DNA of 64,000 bases from Hahella sp018986435 (GTDB lineage: Bacteria > Pseudomonadota > Gammaproteobacteria > Pseudomonadales > Oleiphilaceae): the NCBI RefSeq assembly GCF_050749805.1, contig NZ_CP192738.1, positions 3,100,001 through 3,164,000 on the forward strand. Reading direction: 5' to 3'. A program made the position numbers and the translations under genes. Each line of letters begins with the position of its first letter. Positions within the stretch are counted from its first letter, which is position 1. The notes under the pieces are model-generated. The model had not been told where the DNA came from. It saw only the letters and a list, made by a program, of their open reading frames with translations, and searched no databases. Positions 1-9,052 of the stretch are shown in pieces.

Positions 1-171
1 ATGTTTTGAGTCATATAGTGCGATTTGCCTGGGCGTGAGGGTCGTCCCTCATGCTCCAAATTCATCTTGAAATGATGGCTGCTGCACTTAGATACGATAT
101 GAATACGCCCATTTGTATTACTGTTGACGCTATTTCTAAATGACGAATTTTGCTCATACTAAAGAGAAAAA

Positions 172-558
172 ATGGTCAGAATAAATACTAACTCGTTTCT
201 CCGTCTTTTAGACGAAGAGATTGATGTTGACTTCTGTGAATATTGCAAAAAGCACGATCTAAAATCATGGGTAAATATCACTCCTGATATTAGGAGAAAT
301 ATCAAAGTCATAGCAGAGTTTGAAGGCGCAGAAGAGTCAATAAAAATGAATGGCTATAGCGAATATCATGTAGATGGTACTAATTATTGGAGCAAGGATG
401 CTCCAGTAGCCATTCACTTTTATCCTTACCATGAGTCATATATAAATGTTTGCATGATTTGTAAGGCGGTATTTTTAACCTATACCGAATATGCAGGCCA
501 TGGGCCGCAGAACAGGATCAGATATGTAGATAAAAGGCTTGTGACAGATAATTACTGA
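172..558 (+). CDS. Small immunity-like hypothetical protein
   Basis: A 128-residue soluble protein with no signal peptide or membrane segment. Its C-terminal third has a CxxC-type pair (CMICKAV, around residues 95-101) followed by a YTEYAGHGPQNRIRYV stretch. That pattern recalls small immunity proteins of polymorphic toxin systems, but I cannot name the family. The start is preceded by a purine-rich AAAGAG. It lies at the head of an AT-rich cluster of small plus-strand genes, one of which is Tsi6-like, so an orphan immunity role is a reasonable inference. No adjacent toxin is visible in the window. The coding call is fairly secure; the function is not. Confidence 0.7.
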   Translation: MVRINTNSFLRLLDEEIDVDFCEYCKKHDLKSWVNITPDIRRNIKVIAEFEGAEESIKMNGYSEYHVDGTNYWSKDAPVAIHFYPYHESYINVCMICKAVFLTYTEYAGHGPQNRIRYVDKRLVTDNY

Positions 559-665
559 ATTGGCAGTGATTAGACCATTATGCAGTATGCGCTGAGCTCT
601 GGCAGTAGGCGAACAAAGCCAATCTCCGCTAGGGCTAATAAAGGGAGCTACAAAGCGGTGGTTGG

Positions 666-935
666 ATGAATAAAAAAGAAACACTATGCAAAGCTATAGC
701 AATAAATGAAGAAAGGCTTAAGCAAATACCGGATTTTGAAATTTATCATAGTATAGCTAGGCAGCTTAATTATTTGCTTACGATAATTGATGGAAAGGAA
801 AAAGATAAAAGTAAGCTAGACAAAATAATTCTTGGGCACTTCGCTGTTAGAGAATTTGAAGAGTCAGACCCGGAATTGTCGCAAATTTTAAAGAAGTGTC
901 AAAATATTGCATTTTATTTGGAGCTAGAAAGTTAG
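666..935 (+). CDS. Tsi6-family immunity protein
   Basis: An 89-residue helical protein. Residues about 56-72 read LGHFAVREFEESDPELS. This closely matches the LGSIAVKEFDETDPELS segment I remember from Tsi6, the Pseudomonas aeruginosa immunity protein that neutralises the type VI effector Tse6, and the N-terminal half aligns well too. Length (89 against about 94) and the lack of a signal peptide agree with a cytoplasmic antitoxin. No Tse6-like toxin is adjacent, so it may be an orphan immunity gene protecting against neighbours. Low GC compared with the downstream core genes suggests horizontal acquisition. The family assignment is from remembered sequence and would be confirmed by a profile search. 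Confidence 0.8.
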   Translation: MNKKETLCKAIAINEERLKQIPDFEIYHSIARQLNYLLTIIDGKEKDKSKLDKIILGHFAVREFEESDPELSQILKKCQNIAFYLELES

Positions 936-1002
936 ATATAGGCGTCTGCTGATCTGTCTTGAAAAGGTGTTAAGGAGTTTAAAGGAGTGAAACGCATAAT
1001 TT

Positions 1003-1146
1003 ATGTCCACTAATGATGCGAATTTGTACGAAAAGCCGACACTAAAAACCTTCAAAGGGTGTTGTCCTGGTTATCGACATTATTATGCGCTGATTGATTG
1101 CGCCAATAATGAGAGTCAATATCCTGCGATAGCTCTACTCTTTTGA
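1003..1146 (+). CDS. Possible 47-residue small protein or gene remnant
   Basis: An ATG-initiated frame of 47 codons with two adjacent Cys (around residue 20) and an aromatic-rich middle. The nearest purine-rich stretch, AAAGGAG at about 981-987, is further upstream than usual for a ribosome binding site. It fills most of the gap between two small genes of the immunity patch. It could be a genuine small protein, the stub of a decayed immunity gene, or chance. No family recognised. Confidence 0.25.
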   Translation: MSTNDANLYEKPTLKTFKGCCPGYRHYYALIDCANNESQYPAIALLF

Positions 1147-1183
1147 GGCCACTACTTTATCTTTAAGGGGGGGGCTAAACGAT

Positions 1184-1507
1184 ATGGAAAAACTGGATGT
1201 TTTTCAGGAGCATGGCGGAGTTCTCTACACTAAGATAGGGCGCGCGACTATTACTTTTTTTGGATATCAAATGTCTATTCAAGAAGGCCGTTTAACTATA
1301 CGTCCTACAAGCGTAGAAGTTGATATGGCTGAAGAAGAGGAAAGAGTATTACAGAACTATATGCATCCTCTTGAGGCAAAACACCTATACTCTAAAGCCA
1401 GATCTGCGATTAAAGAAATGGTTTTGTTGGAAACCGATAAAACAGAAAAGACACTCTTTTTGAAAAAATTAAAAAAGGAGGTTAGTGCGCTCATAAATGA
1501 AACTTGA
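1184..1507 (+). CDS. Hypothetical protein preceded by a G8 tract
   Basis: A 107-residue soluble protein with a charged helical C-terminal half (residues 65-105, rich in Lys and Glu). No family recognised. The ribosome binding site is a run of eight G residues (1167-1174) nine bases before the ATG. This is unusual and could be length-variable. It ends 25 bases before the next gene and probably belongs to the same transcription unit in the AT-rich immunity-like cluster. Confidence 0.65.
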   Translation: MEKLDVFQEHGGVLYTKIGRATITFFGYQMSIQEGRLTIRPTSVEVDMAEEEERVLQNYMHPLEAKHLYSKARSAIKEMVLLETDKTEKTLFLKKLKKEVSALINET

Positions 1508-1532
1508 GTGTAGAAGCCATGAGAGATAAATC

Positions 1533-2018
1533 TTGACCAGCAACCCCAACACGTTTGAGTACGCCCTCAATCACAATGAGATAGATGACTTTTTCCGTGG
1601 TAAAGGTCGGTATTTCGTGCGTAGTCCGGATTATTTTGGACATGTGCATGGGGCTAATATCAGTGGTCAAGTCTGTCGTTTTGTGGGTGAGTCCGATGAG
1701 AATGGTGAGATATTCGAACAGGCGTTTTTGACCTATATGACTGGGCTTGACGTGACGGGTGAGGAGCTTTCTCATCTACTGGCGAATCTGTCTTCCTATT
1801 TTGCGGAAAAGAACCGGGGACGGATGGCGGGGGTTAACCTCTTTTCGAGTCATGACAGTCCAACAGCGCTACTTTTACAGCGTTATTTGGCTGCACTAGA
1901 TCACGCTGGCCTATATGACGCAGCGAAGCCTGAACTGGAGATTCATGCGAGTTATATCGAAAAGCTTGGAAGCGATGTGGTCTTTGCCTGTATGAGGGAG
2001 GTTGAAAAGGCTTGTTGA
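1533..2018 (+). CDS. Hypothetical protein, TTG start
   Basis: A 161-residue soluble protein. The frame opens at TTG (1533) after a GAGAGAT stretch; the nearest upstream ATG (1519) is in the same frame but reaches a TGA after five codons. No recognisable catalytic motif. The last codons overlap the TTG start of the next gene (2012), so the two are probably translationally coupled. Part of the run of small accessory genes; function unknown. Confidence 0.6.
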   Translation: MTSNPNTFEYALNHNEIDDFFRGKGRYFVRSPDYFGHVHGANISGQVCRFVGESDENGEIFEQAFLTYMTGLDVTGEELSHLLANLSSYFAEKNRGRMAGVNLFSSHDSPTALLLQRYLAALDHAGLYDAAKPELEIHASYIEKLGSDVVFACMREVEKAC

Positions 2019-2269
2019 AGCTTATTTTCCAAGAAGCATATTTTTATATGCTGATGCAAGACGAAGAAAATTGGTATCTGACTTTTCTTTCAGGAGGAGT
2101 CGGGATATATGATACCAGCGTGAAGCTAAATGAGCAGGAAATAGCGAGGGTAAGAGATAATCAAGTCGCAGCAGGGCAACTAGCAAGGGAGTTTTTGCAG
2201 GATAGCACCTTGTATCAAGGGCGAAGAATTACGCCGTCCATCTATCCCAAACAAACTCCTAAGAACTAA
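2012..2269 (+). CDS. Small hypothetical protein, paralogue A of a duplicated pair
   Basis: An 85-residue protein starting at TTG, with its first bases overlapping the stop of the preceding gene. It is clearly paralogous to the gene at 3143-3409: both have EAYxYxLMQ near the start, WYLTFL in the middle, and the nearly identical block KLNEQEIARVRDNQVAA, then LAREFL and RRITP. No membrane segment or signal peptide. Family unknown. The duplication inside a small-gene cluster is typical of immunity-gene amplification. Confidence 0.65.
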   Translation: MLKLIFQEAYFYMLMQDEENWYLTFLSGGVGIYDTSVKLNEQEIARVRDNQVAAGQLAREFLQDSTLYQGRRITPSIYPKQTPKN

Positions 2270-2565
2270 ATCAGTTCTACCGTTTAATGGGTAGGATCAG
2301 ATAATCGCAAGATGGCCTGTACTGCTGTTTCGACCAAAGACCAAATTGGCTCGTCTTATGCGTCAGGTTTTATATTGAAGTAACATCAGAAGACAGTGTT
2401 ATTTTCTGCGTGAGTGGGAGTGACTATAAAAGATTATCGTTAATTATTGACAGTGAAAATAGGTGCTGTTTTAAGTATGCTCTTTTATCTGTGATTTTTT
2501 CATGGGTTGTCAGACTGATTTTTCCCAAACTGAAATTGGCATAATTTCAAATAAAAGCATAAGGC

Positions 2566-3057
2566 ATGACTATGAGAAAAGGCAGTGGAAAGCAAGTTTT
2601 TAATTGCATTATTAAGGAGCTGTCGACTAGGTTGACGCCTAATGAGGAACTGCCTAGGGCCACTGATCGTATAAGGGCGGGGATGCTTCTTCATGGTTCT
2701 ACCTCTGATGAATCACTTAATCTTGTGAGTAAGCTGCATTGGGCAAGCACAGAGAAAGAGGGAGAGGTTATACGTCAAGGCATAGCTACGATAAATGGAA
2801 ATGTCTTTGTTGCTGATTTATTAGACAGTATCTGGGCTAACGAAAATATTAGAGGGATGATACTGTCTGAATTTCCACATTTAACACAAGACGATTATGA
2901 GGCCTGTCTTTTTTCTATCTGGACAATAGTAAGTTCAACTCAGATGTTTACTCAGCTTCTTTCTGTTGAAACCGATGATCAAATAGACGTTGATGACTGG
3001 GTGCGTGTCGTCAGCAGGAAGCTTTCTTATTATGATGACGAAAGTAGTAATAGATAG
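2566..3057 (+). CDS. Hypothetical protein between the duplicated small genes
   Basis: A 163-residue acidic, mostly helical protein. Translation could begin at 2566 (MTMRK) or at the second Met, 2572; neither has a strong ribosome binding site. No domain recognised. It sits between the two paralogous 85-88 residue genes, which suggests that duplication of a gene unit plus insertion or divergence built this region. Confidence 0.6.
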   Translation: MTMRKGSGKQVFNCIIKELSTRLTPNEELPRATDRIRAGMLLHGSTSDESLNLVSKLHWASTEKEGEVIRQGIATINGNVFVADLLDSIWANENIRGMILSEFPHLTQDDYEACLFSIWTIVSSTQMFTQLLSVETDDQIDVDDWVRVVSRKLSYYDDESSNR

Positions 3058-3142
3058 ATTTTTTTAATTACGGTAATAATCAATTATCAAAAATCAAGGC
3101 GTCGGGCAATTGCCAGAGACTTACTTTTTCTTTTGAGGTGGC

Positions 3143-3409
3143 TTGTTGAAGGTTATTTTCAAAGAGGCGTATTCCTATTTGCTGATGCAAGAAGGTGAGG
3201 TTTGGTATCTGACTTTTCTGACTGGTGGGCCTTTTGTTCAGGATATCTGCGTTAAATTGAATGAGCAGGAAATCGCCAGGGTGAGGGATAACCAAGTCGC
3301 AGCGGCGCAGTTAGCCAGGGAGTTTTTACGGGATAGTGCGTTGTATGAGGGACGAAGAATTACTCCAGCTGTCCACCCAAAGCAAACTCCAAATGCGCCG
3401 TCTCATTGA
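3143..3409 (+). CDS. Small hypothetical protein, paralogue B of a duplicated pair
   Basis: An 88-residue paralogue of the gene at 2012-2269, sharing the KLNEQEIARVRDNQVAA core and the flanking blocks. It too starts at TTG. The upstream bases (GAGGTGGCTTGTTGAAGG) resemble the end of the gene that precedes copy A, so a short piece of the upstream neighbour was carried along in the duplication. Function unknown; it probably belongs to the same immunity-like set. Confidence 0.65.
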   Translation: MLKVIFKEAYSYLLMQEGEVWYLTFLTGGPFVQDICVKLNEQEIARVRDNQVAAAQLAREFLRDSALYEGRRITPAVHPKQTPNAPSH

Positions 3410-3477
3410 TGATAAGAGTGCGCTAGGGATGTAACCCATCGGCAGGCTTCCCTCCCGACGGGTTGATAGGAGTGAAT

Positions 3478-6400
3478 CTAATCCGCCAGATGCTCTATGG
3501 CGTGATCTTCATGCAGTTTGAGTTCTTCTTCCAATTGTTTTTCCACGGCTTTGGGCGAGCGGGTTTTGCGGGCCAGCAGGCTGTACGCCACGGGAACGAT
3601 GAATACCGTAAACAGAGTGGCGGCGGAGACGCCCCAGAGGATGACGATGCCGATGACTGAGCGGGTTTCCGAGCCGGGGCCGTCGGACAGCATCAGGGGT
3701 ACGGCGCCGGCGATGGTGGTGACCGCGGTCATCAGAATCGGTCTGAGACGGGCCATGGATGCTTCCACCAGGGCGTTGTCGAAGGTGAGTCCCTGATCCC
3801 GCAATTGGTTGGTGAACTCAACAATCAGGATGCCGTTTTTCGCCGCGAGCCCTACCAGCATGATCAACCCAATTTGCGTGTAAAGGTTAAGCGAATTGCC
3901 GGTGACATAGAGCCCCAGCATGCCGCCGGCCACCGCTAAAGGCACTGTCAGCATGATCACGAACGGGTGCACGTAGCTTTCGAATTGCGCCGCCAACACC
4001 AGAAACACAATCAGAATGCCCAATACCAAGGTAGTCGCCAGCGCGGTTCCCGCTTCCCGGAAGTCAGCGGACTGGCCTTTGTAATCGATCTGGGCGTGAG
4101 CGGGGAGGTGGGTTTCCACCAGATTTTCCAGATAGCTCAGCGCTTTGCCCAGGGTGAGGGAATCCTCCAGATTGGCTTCCAGGGTGATCGCACGCAGGCG
4201 ATTGAAACGATTGAGATTGCTGGAGTCGGCGAATTCGCGCAGGGTCACCACGCTGGAAAGAGGGATCAACTCGCCGCTGCGCTGCGACCGCACGTAGATG
4301 TTCTGGATGCTGGCGGGGGTGCGTTGCGCGTCGCGTTCGCCTTCGACAATCACATCGTATTCCTGGCCGTTGTCCAGATAGGTGGTGACCGTGCGTCCAC
4401 CCAGAATAGATTCCAGCGTGCGCCCGATATCCTGTACTTTTACCCCCAGGTCGGCGGCGCGATCATAGTTGATCTGCACGGACAGGTAAGGGCGGGTTTC
4501 CTTGTAATCGAAGTCCACGCCGGCGAGGCCCGGGTTGGACGCATCGATTTCCTTGGACAGAATGTCGCGCCATTCCGCCAGCTCCTCATAAGTGCCGCCG
4601 CCGATGACAAATTGCACCGGCTTGGAGATGCCGCCGCCAAACCCCTGTCGCATGACCGGGAAGGCGCGCACGCCCGGCAGGTCCGCTAAGGATTTACGCA
4701 CGTCATCCATGATGTCCCAGGCGGAGCGGCGCTCTCCCCAGGGACTCAACGCCACCAGGGCGAAGCCCGAGTTAAAGTTTTCGATATTGCCGAACCCACG
4801 TGGGGCGCGCACCAGCACCCGTTGCGCCTCGCCAGAGTCCACGAACTTCATCAAACGCCGTTCGATCTCATTCATGTAGTCGAGCATGTAGTCGTAAGTG
4901 GCGCCTTCAGGGCCGTTCACCAGAATAAAGAACGCCCCGCGATCTTCTTTGGGCGCATACTCTTCCGGCAAATCCTTGTAGAGCCAGACGGAGCCCGCGC
5001 AAATCGCCAGCATCAGCACTACAAACAGCCAGCGCACCTTGAGACAGGCCGCCAGCATGGCGCCATAGACACGCTGCACGCCATGGAAGAAATGGCCGCC
5101 TCCGCTCAGGTCCTGGGCTTTGTCGTCATTGGGCAAAATCTTTGACGCCAGGGCGGGGGACAAAGTGAGGGCGATGACGCTGGAAAACGCCACCGCGGCG
5201 GCCAGTGTGAGGGCGAACTCGGAGAACAGACGGCCGATGTCGCCCTGCAGAAAGGCGATCGGCACGAATACGGCGATCAACACCAGGGTGGTGGCGATAA
5301 CGGCGAAGCCGATCTGACGACTGCCGCGAAAGGACGCCACCAGTCGCGTCTCGTTGTGTTCATGCATGCGACGGTAAATGTTCTCCAGCACGACAATGGC
5401 GTCGTCCACCACCATTCCAATGGCCAGCACCAGCGCCAACAGGGTGAACATGTTGATGGTGAAGTCGAAGGCGTACAGGGCGCAGAAGGTGGCGATCAGG
5501 GAGATCGGAACGGTTACGGCCGGCACCAGGGTGGCGCGTAAATCCCGCAGGAAAGCCCAGATCACCAGAATGACCAGCCCGATGGCGATAAACAGGGTTT
5601 TCACCACTTCGTTGATGGCCCCTTCCACAAAGACGGAGGAGTCGTAGCTGGCTTGCAGGGTCATGCCTTCCGGCAAGGTGGGGTTGATGCGCTTGGCCTG
5701 GGCCTGCACCGCGCGGGCTACGTCCAGCACGTTGGCGGTGGACTGTTTGGTGACCCCCACGCCGACCATGGTTTCGCCGTTGCCGCGAAATATTCCCCGT
5801 TCCTCCACGGAGCCCAACTCCACTTTGGCGACATCGCCAAGGCGGATGAGATAGCCGTCCTGTCCTGCGCCGATCACCAGTTTGCGAAAGTCTTCCGGAG
5901 TGTTAAAGTTGCGCTCGGTGCGCACGGTGAACTGGGTGTCCCTGGATTCGATGCTTCCCGCCGGCAACTCCACATTCTCCGCCCGCAGCGCGCCTTCGAT
6001 ATCCGTCACCGTAATGCGCCGCGCCGCCATGGCGCTGCGATCCAGCCAGATGCGCATGGCGTAAACCTTGCCGCCGCCGACCCGCACACGGGCGACGCCG
6101 TCCAGCACCGACAGGCGATCCACCAGATAACGATTGGCGTAGTCGGTCAGCTCCGGCACGGTCATGTTGGTCGCGGACAGGTTCAGCCACAGGATGACGT
6201 CGTCGCTGCTGTCCTCTTTGGCGATATCCGGCGGCTCAGCTTCCGCCGGCAGATTGTCGGCGATGCGGGATACGCGGTCGCGAATGTCGTTGGTGGCGGC
6301 GTCGATATCGCGGCCGATGTCGAATTCTATGGTGATGCGGGAGCGACCGTTACTGGACTGGGATGAGATGGACACGATTCCCTGCACCCCGGAAATGCGT

Positions 6401-6606
6401 TCTTCGATCACCTCGGTGATGCGGGTTTCCACCACATTGGCGGCAGCGCCGGGATAGTCCGTGGTGACGCTGACCACGGGCGGATCAATGGCGGGATATT
6501 CCCTTAACGGCAACCGTTCAAAGCAGAGATAGCCGAAAGCGATCAGCAGCAAACCGATGACGGAAGCGAACACTGGTCGTTTGACGGAGAGGTCTGAGAG
6601 CATCAT
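3478..6606 (-). CDS. RND-family multidrug efflux inner-membrane transporter (AcrB/MexB-like HAE1)
   Basis: A 1042-residue proton-driven pump of the resistance-nodulation-division superfamily. It starts with the usual short cytoplasmic helix and first membrane segment (LSVKRPVFASVIGLLL), followed by two large periplasmic loops and twelve predicted membrane segments. The proton-relay motif GMVVDDAIVVLENIYRR with paired Asp lies in transmembrane helix 4, around residue 400. Length matches the family. It overlaps the upstream adaptor gene by 4 bases, so the two are co-translated. No outer-membrane channel gene is adjacent, so it probably borrows a TolC-type protein. Substrates cannot be read from the sequence. 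Confidence 0.95.
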   Translation of the reverse strand: MMLSDLSVKRPVFASVIGLLLIAFGYLCFERLPLREYPAIDPPVVSVTTDYPGAAANVVETRITEVIEERISGVQGIVSISSQSSNGRSRITIEFDIGRDIDAATNDIRDRVSRIADNLPAEAEPPDIAKEDSSDDVILWLNLSATNMTVPELTDYANRYLVDRLSVLDGVARVRVGGGKVYAMRIWLDRSAMAARRITVTDIEGALRAENVELPAGSIESRDTQFTVRTERNFNTPEDFRKLVIGAGQDGYLIRLGDVAKVELGSVEERGIFRGNGETMVGVGVTKQSTANVLDVARAVQAQAKRINPTLPEGMTLQASYDSSVFVEGAINEVVKTLFIAIGLVILVIWAFLRDLRATLVPAVTVPISLIATFCALYAFDFTINMFTLLALVLAIGMVVDDAIVVLENIYRRMHEHNETRLVASFRGSRQIGFAVIATTLVLIAVFVPIAFLQGDIGRLFSEFALTLAAAVAFSSVIALTLSPALASKILPNDDKAQDLSGGGHFFHGVQRVYGAMLAACLKVRWLFVVLMLAICAGSVWLYKDLPEEYAPKEDRGAFFILVNGPEGATYDYMLDYMNEIERRLMKFVDSGEAQRVLVRAPRGFGNIENFNSGFALVALSPWGERRSAWDIMDDVRKSLADLPGVRAFPVMRQGFGGGISKPVQFVIGGGTYEELAEWRDILSKEIDASNPGLAGVDFDYKETRPYLSVQINYDRAADLGVKVQDIGRTLESILGGRTVTTYLDNGQEYDVIVEGERDAQRTPASIQNIYVRSQRSGELIPLSSVVTLREFADSSNLNRFNRLRAITLEANLEDSLTLGKALSYLENLVETHLPAHAQIDYKGQSADFREAGTALATTLVLGILIVFLVLAAQFESYVHPFVIMLTVPLAVAGGMLGLYVTGNSLNLYTQIGLIMLVGLAAKNGILIVEFTNQLRDQGLTFDNALVEASMARLRPILMTAVTTIAGAVPLMLSDGPGSETRSVIGIVILWGVSAATLFTVFIVPVAYSLLARKTRSPKAVEKQLEEELKLHEDHAIEHLAD

Positions 6607-7697
6607 TCCGTTTGTTCCGCCTGCTGTTCGCCTTGCAACAGTTTGGCGACATTGAGGGCTCCGTCATCCACGGCGATGACTTTTACTGCGGAGCCATCGG
6701 AGATTTTCACCAAGCCATGACTGATAACCAGGTCGCCTTCCTCCAGTCCTTTCAGAATTTCCACTTTGCCGGCTTTGCGGGAGCCGATCTCCACCTGTCT
6801 GCGCTGTGCTTTCGCCGGTTCTCCTTCGACAACGACGAAGACGTAATGGGCGGTTCCCACGGTGGCGATGGCGCTTTCCGGAATCACCAAAGTGGTGCGC
6901 GGACGGGATTGCAGATCCAGTTGCAGCAGCATGCCGGGCAATAGCATGCGGCCGGGGTTGTCGAACAACGCGCGGGCCTGCACGGTGCGGGTCACGGGGT
7001 CGACCCGGGGGGAAATGCTCTTGAGTTCGCCACTGAAAACCTGTTTGGGATAGGCGCTGGTTTCCGCTTCCACTTTCAGGCCGGGTTTCAGGTTGGCGAG
7101 GAAAACGGACGGAATGGCGAAGTCCACTTTGACGACGCTGAGGTCATCCAGGGTAGTCAAAACGTCGCTGGGCTCCACCAGGGCGCCAACGCTGATATTG
7201 CGCAGACCCAGCACGCCATTAAAAGGCGCGGTGATCTGATGGGCGGAAATGCGGGTGCGAATGGCTTCAATTTCCGCCTTGCTCTGATCCACCCGCGCCC
7301 GGGCGGCGTCCAGATCCGCCTCGCTGCCGACGCGTCGGTTATACAGTTCCTGGGCGCGACGATAGGCGCTTTCACGCTCCGCCTGCACCGCCAGGGTCGA
7401 ACGCAGATTGGCCTGTTCTTCCTCGTCATCCAGTTTGATCAGTACATCGCCGCGCTTCACGCTGACGCCGTCGTCGAAATGGACGCTGATGACTTTTTCG
7501 GTGATTTTGGGGGTGATGTTTACTGACTCGTTGGCGCTGACGGTGCCAAGGGCTTCGATTTTGTCGTAGTAGGGGGCGGATTGCGTGGACGCGGCGACCA
7601 CAGAGGTGGGCGGCCTGCCGGCGGCGAGCGTCGTTCCTGCGATGCAAATACTAATCAGGGTCGCTGTCAGCGCCCCGTTCAGCGTTCGTGAAGACAT
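6603..7697 (-). CDS. RND efflux periplasmic adaptor (membrane fusion protein)
   Basis: A 364-residue HlyD/AcrA-type adaptor. An N-terminal signal sequence (residues 1-25, ending near TTLAAG) precedes a barrel-sandwich lipoyl-like domain, an alpha-hairpin (about residues 95-150, rich in Arg, Ala and Glu) and beta-barrel domains. The half-motifs GTVSANESVNITPKI and APFNGVLGLRNISVGALV are typical of the lipoyl domain. It links the downstream pump to an outer-membrane channel. The gene is first in a two-gene operon, with a 4-base stop/start overlap. No regulator gene is found in the 368-base divergent gap upstream. Confidence 0.94.
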   Translation of the reverse strand: MSSRTLNGALTATLISICIAGTTLAAGRPPTSVVAASTQSAPYYDKIEALGTVSANESVNITPKITEKVISVHFDDGVSVKRGDVLIKLDDEEEQANLRSTLAVQAERESAYRRAQELYNRRVGSEADLDAARARVDQSKAEIEAIRTRISAHQITAPFNGVLGLRNISVGALVEPSDVLTTLDDLSVVKVDFAIPSVFLANLKPGLKVEAETSAYPKQVFSGELKSISPRVDPVTRTVQARALFDNPGRMLLPGMLLQLDLQSRPRTTLVIPESAIATVGTAHYVFVVVEGEPAKAQRRQVEIGSRKAGKVEILKGLEEGDLVISHGLVKISDGSAVKVIAVDDGALNVAKLLQGEQQAEQTE

Positions 7698-8065
7698 GTC
7701 CTGAGTCCTTAGCCTGAAACGTTAATACAAGCGCATCGTGCGCGCCGGCGGAATCGGGGCGGCCTGGCGTTGTGCTCGCTTCGGACGCTGACGGCGCCGC
7801 CAACATGGGCGTCATTGTTATACGAGAAAGATTATCACTTTGATCTGGGCGCTTCAGCAGAATTATGCGCGCCTGAATTCTTCGTAATCTTTCACCCGAG
7901 ACAGCGCGTTTTCTGGCCTTTGGAGACATCGGACGCCGCTTTGCGTACGTATCAAACCAATCAATGAAGGCGCGTGAGGCGGATGCCGCAGCCAGCGGAC
8001 GGCGTCGGATGCTACAATCCAATCATGAATCCGCAGCGCCAGGGCGCAATATCGGAGGTCACTGC

Positions 8066-9052
8066 ATGAATGCCGGCGATAACAGCTTCAAAACCCCATC
8101 CATCGTCCGCCGGGGCGACGGCGAGGTGCGGCTGGTCGGGTTTGAGCTGGAGTTCACCGGACTGACCCTGGATCAGACCGTGGCGGCGCTGCAGAGCGCT
8201 TTGGGCGCGCAGGTGATCTCCGGTTCGGCGGCGGAGAAAAAGCTGCATGTGGAGTCGTTGGGCCGTTTCAGTGTGGAGGTGGATTGGGACTACTTCAAAC
8301 GCCAGGCGGCCCGCCAGCAGGGAGAAGAGGAAGACGAGTGGGTGCAGTTGCTGGGGCAGGCGGCGAAGCTGCTGGTTCCGATGGAAGTCGTGTGCCCGCC
8401 GTTGCCGATCACCAGCCTCACCGCGCTGGACCCTATGGTCGTCGCCCTGAGGGACGCCGGCGCCCAAGGCACGGAAGATTCTCCCATCGCCGCCTATGGC
8501 GTGCACATCAACCCGGAAATTCCCTCTCTGGATTCCGCCGCCATCGCCGCCTATCTGAAAGCGTTCAGTCTGTTGCAGTGGTGGCTGGTGGAGCGTCTGC
8601 AAGTGGACGTGACCCGGCGCATCAGCCCTTACATCGATCTTTACCCCGAATCCTATGTGCGACAACTCCTGTCGGACCCGGCTCCGAACCTGGATCGGCT
8701 GTTTATTGACTATCTCGCCTATAATCCTACCCGTAACCGCGCGCTGGATATGCTGCCCCTACTGACGGAAATCGACGGCGAGCGGGTGCGGCGCGCCGTG
8801 GACGACGCGCGCATTCAGGCGCGTCCGACCTTTCACTATCGCCTGCCGAACTCACTGATCGACCGTCCTGACTGGAGCCTGGCGGTTCCCTGGAACAGTT
8901 GGTGGGTAGTGGAGGAGCTGGCGTGTCGTCCTGATGATATTGAGCGACTTAGCGCTGCTTATCTGGATGCGTGGCGTCCGCTGTTGGGCGTTAGTCGCCA
9001 TGACTGGATAGAGACCATGGAACAATGGATACAAGACTCCGGGTTGGCGTAA
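8066..9052 (+). CDS. Amidoligase-family enzyme (glutamine-synthetase-like fold)
   Basis: A 328-residue protein. The ATG at 8066 is chosen over an upstream in-frame start because GGAGG lies 8 bases before it. The opening VGFELEFTGL carries the ExE pair typical of putative amidoligases of the glutamine-synthetase-like superfamily. VEVDWDYF and GVHINPE supply further likely metal- or substrate-binding residues. Such enzymes are predicted to make ATP-dependent amide bonds. The gene overlaps, by 28 bases, a glutamine-amidotransferase-type hydrolase. That pairing is a recognised conserved neighbourhood, thought to make or break gamma-glutamyl or peptide amides. The substrate is unknown. Confidence 0.8.
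   Translation: MNAGDNSFKTPSIVRRGDGEVRLVGFELEFTGLTLDQTVAALQSALGAQVISGSAAEKKLHVESLGRFSVEVDWDYFKRQAARQQGEEEDEWVQLLGQAAKLLVPMEVVCPPLPITSLTALDPMVVALRDAGAQGTEDSPIAAYGVHINPEIPSLDSAAIAAYLKAFSLLQWWLVERLQVDVTRRISPYIDLYPESYVRQLLSDPAPNLDRLFIDYLAYNPTRNRALDMLPLLTEIDGERVRRAVDDARIQARPTFHYRLPNSLIDRPDWSLAVPWNSWWVVEELACRPDDIERLSAAYLDAWRPLLGVSRHDWIETMEQWIQDSGLA

Noticed and set aside
2270..2565. Open stretch of about 70 codons on the plus strand in this gap
   Set aside because: No start codon with a ribosome binding site and no recognisable similarity; at most a gene relic.
3967..4689. 240-codon open frame on the plus strand
   Set aside because: It lies wholly inside the RND pump gene on the other strand and has a low-complexity composition (His/Gln/Gly-rich), typical of an antisense shadow in GC-rich DNA.
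5653..6366. 237-codon open frame on the plus strand
   Set aside because: Another antisense shadow of the RND pump gene; no motif and no ribosome binding site.
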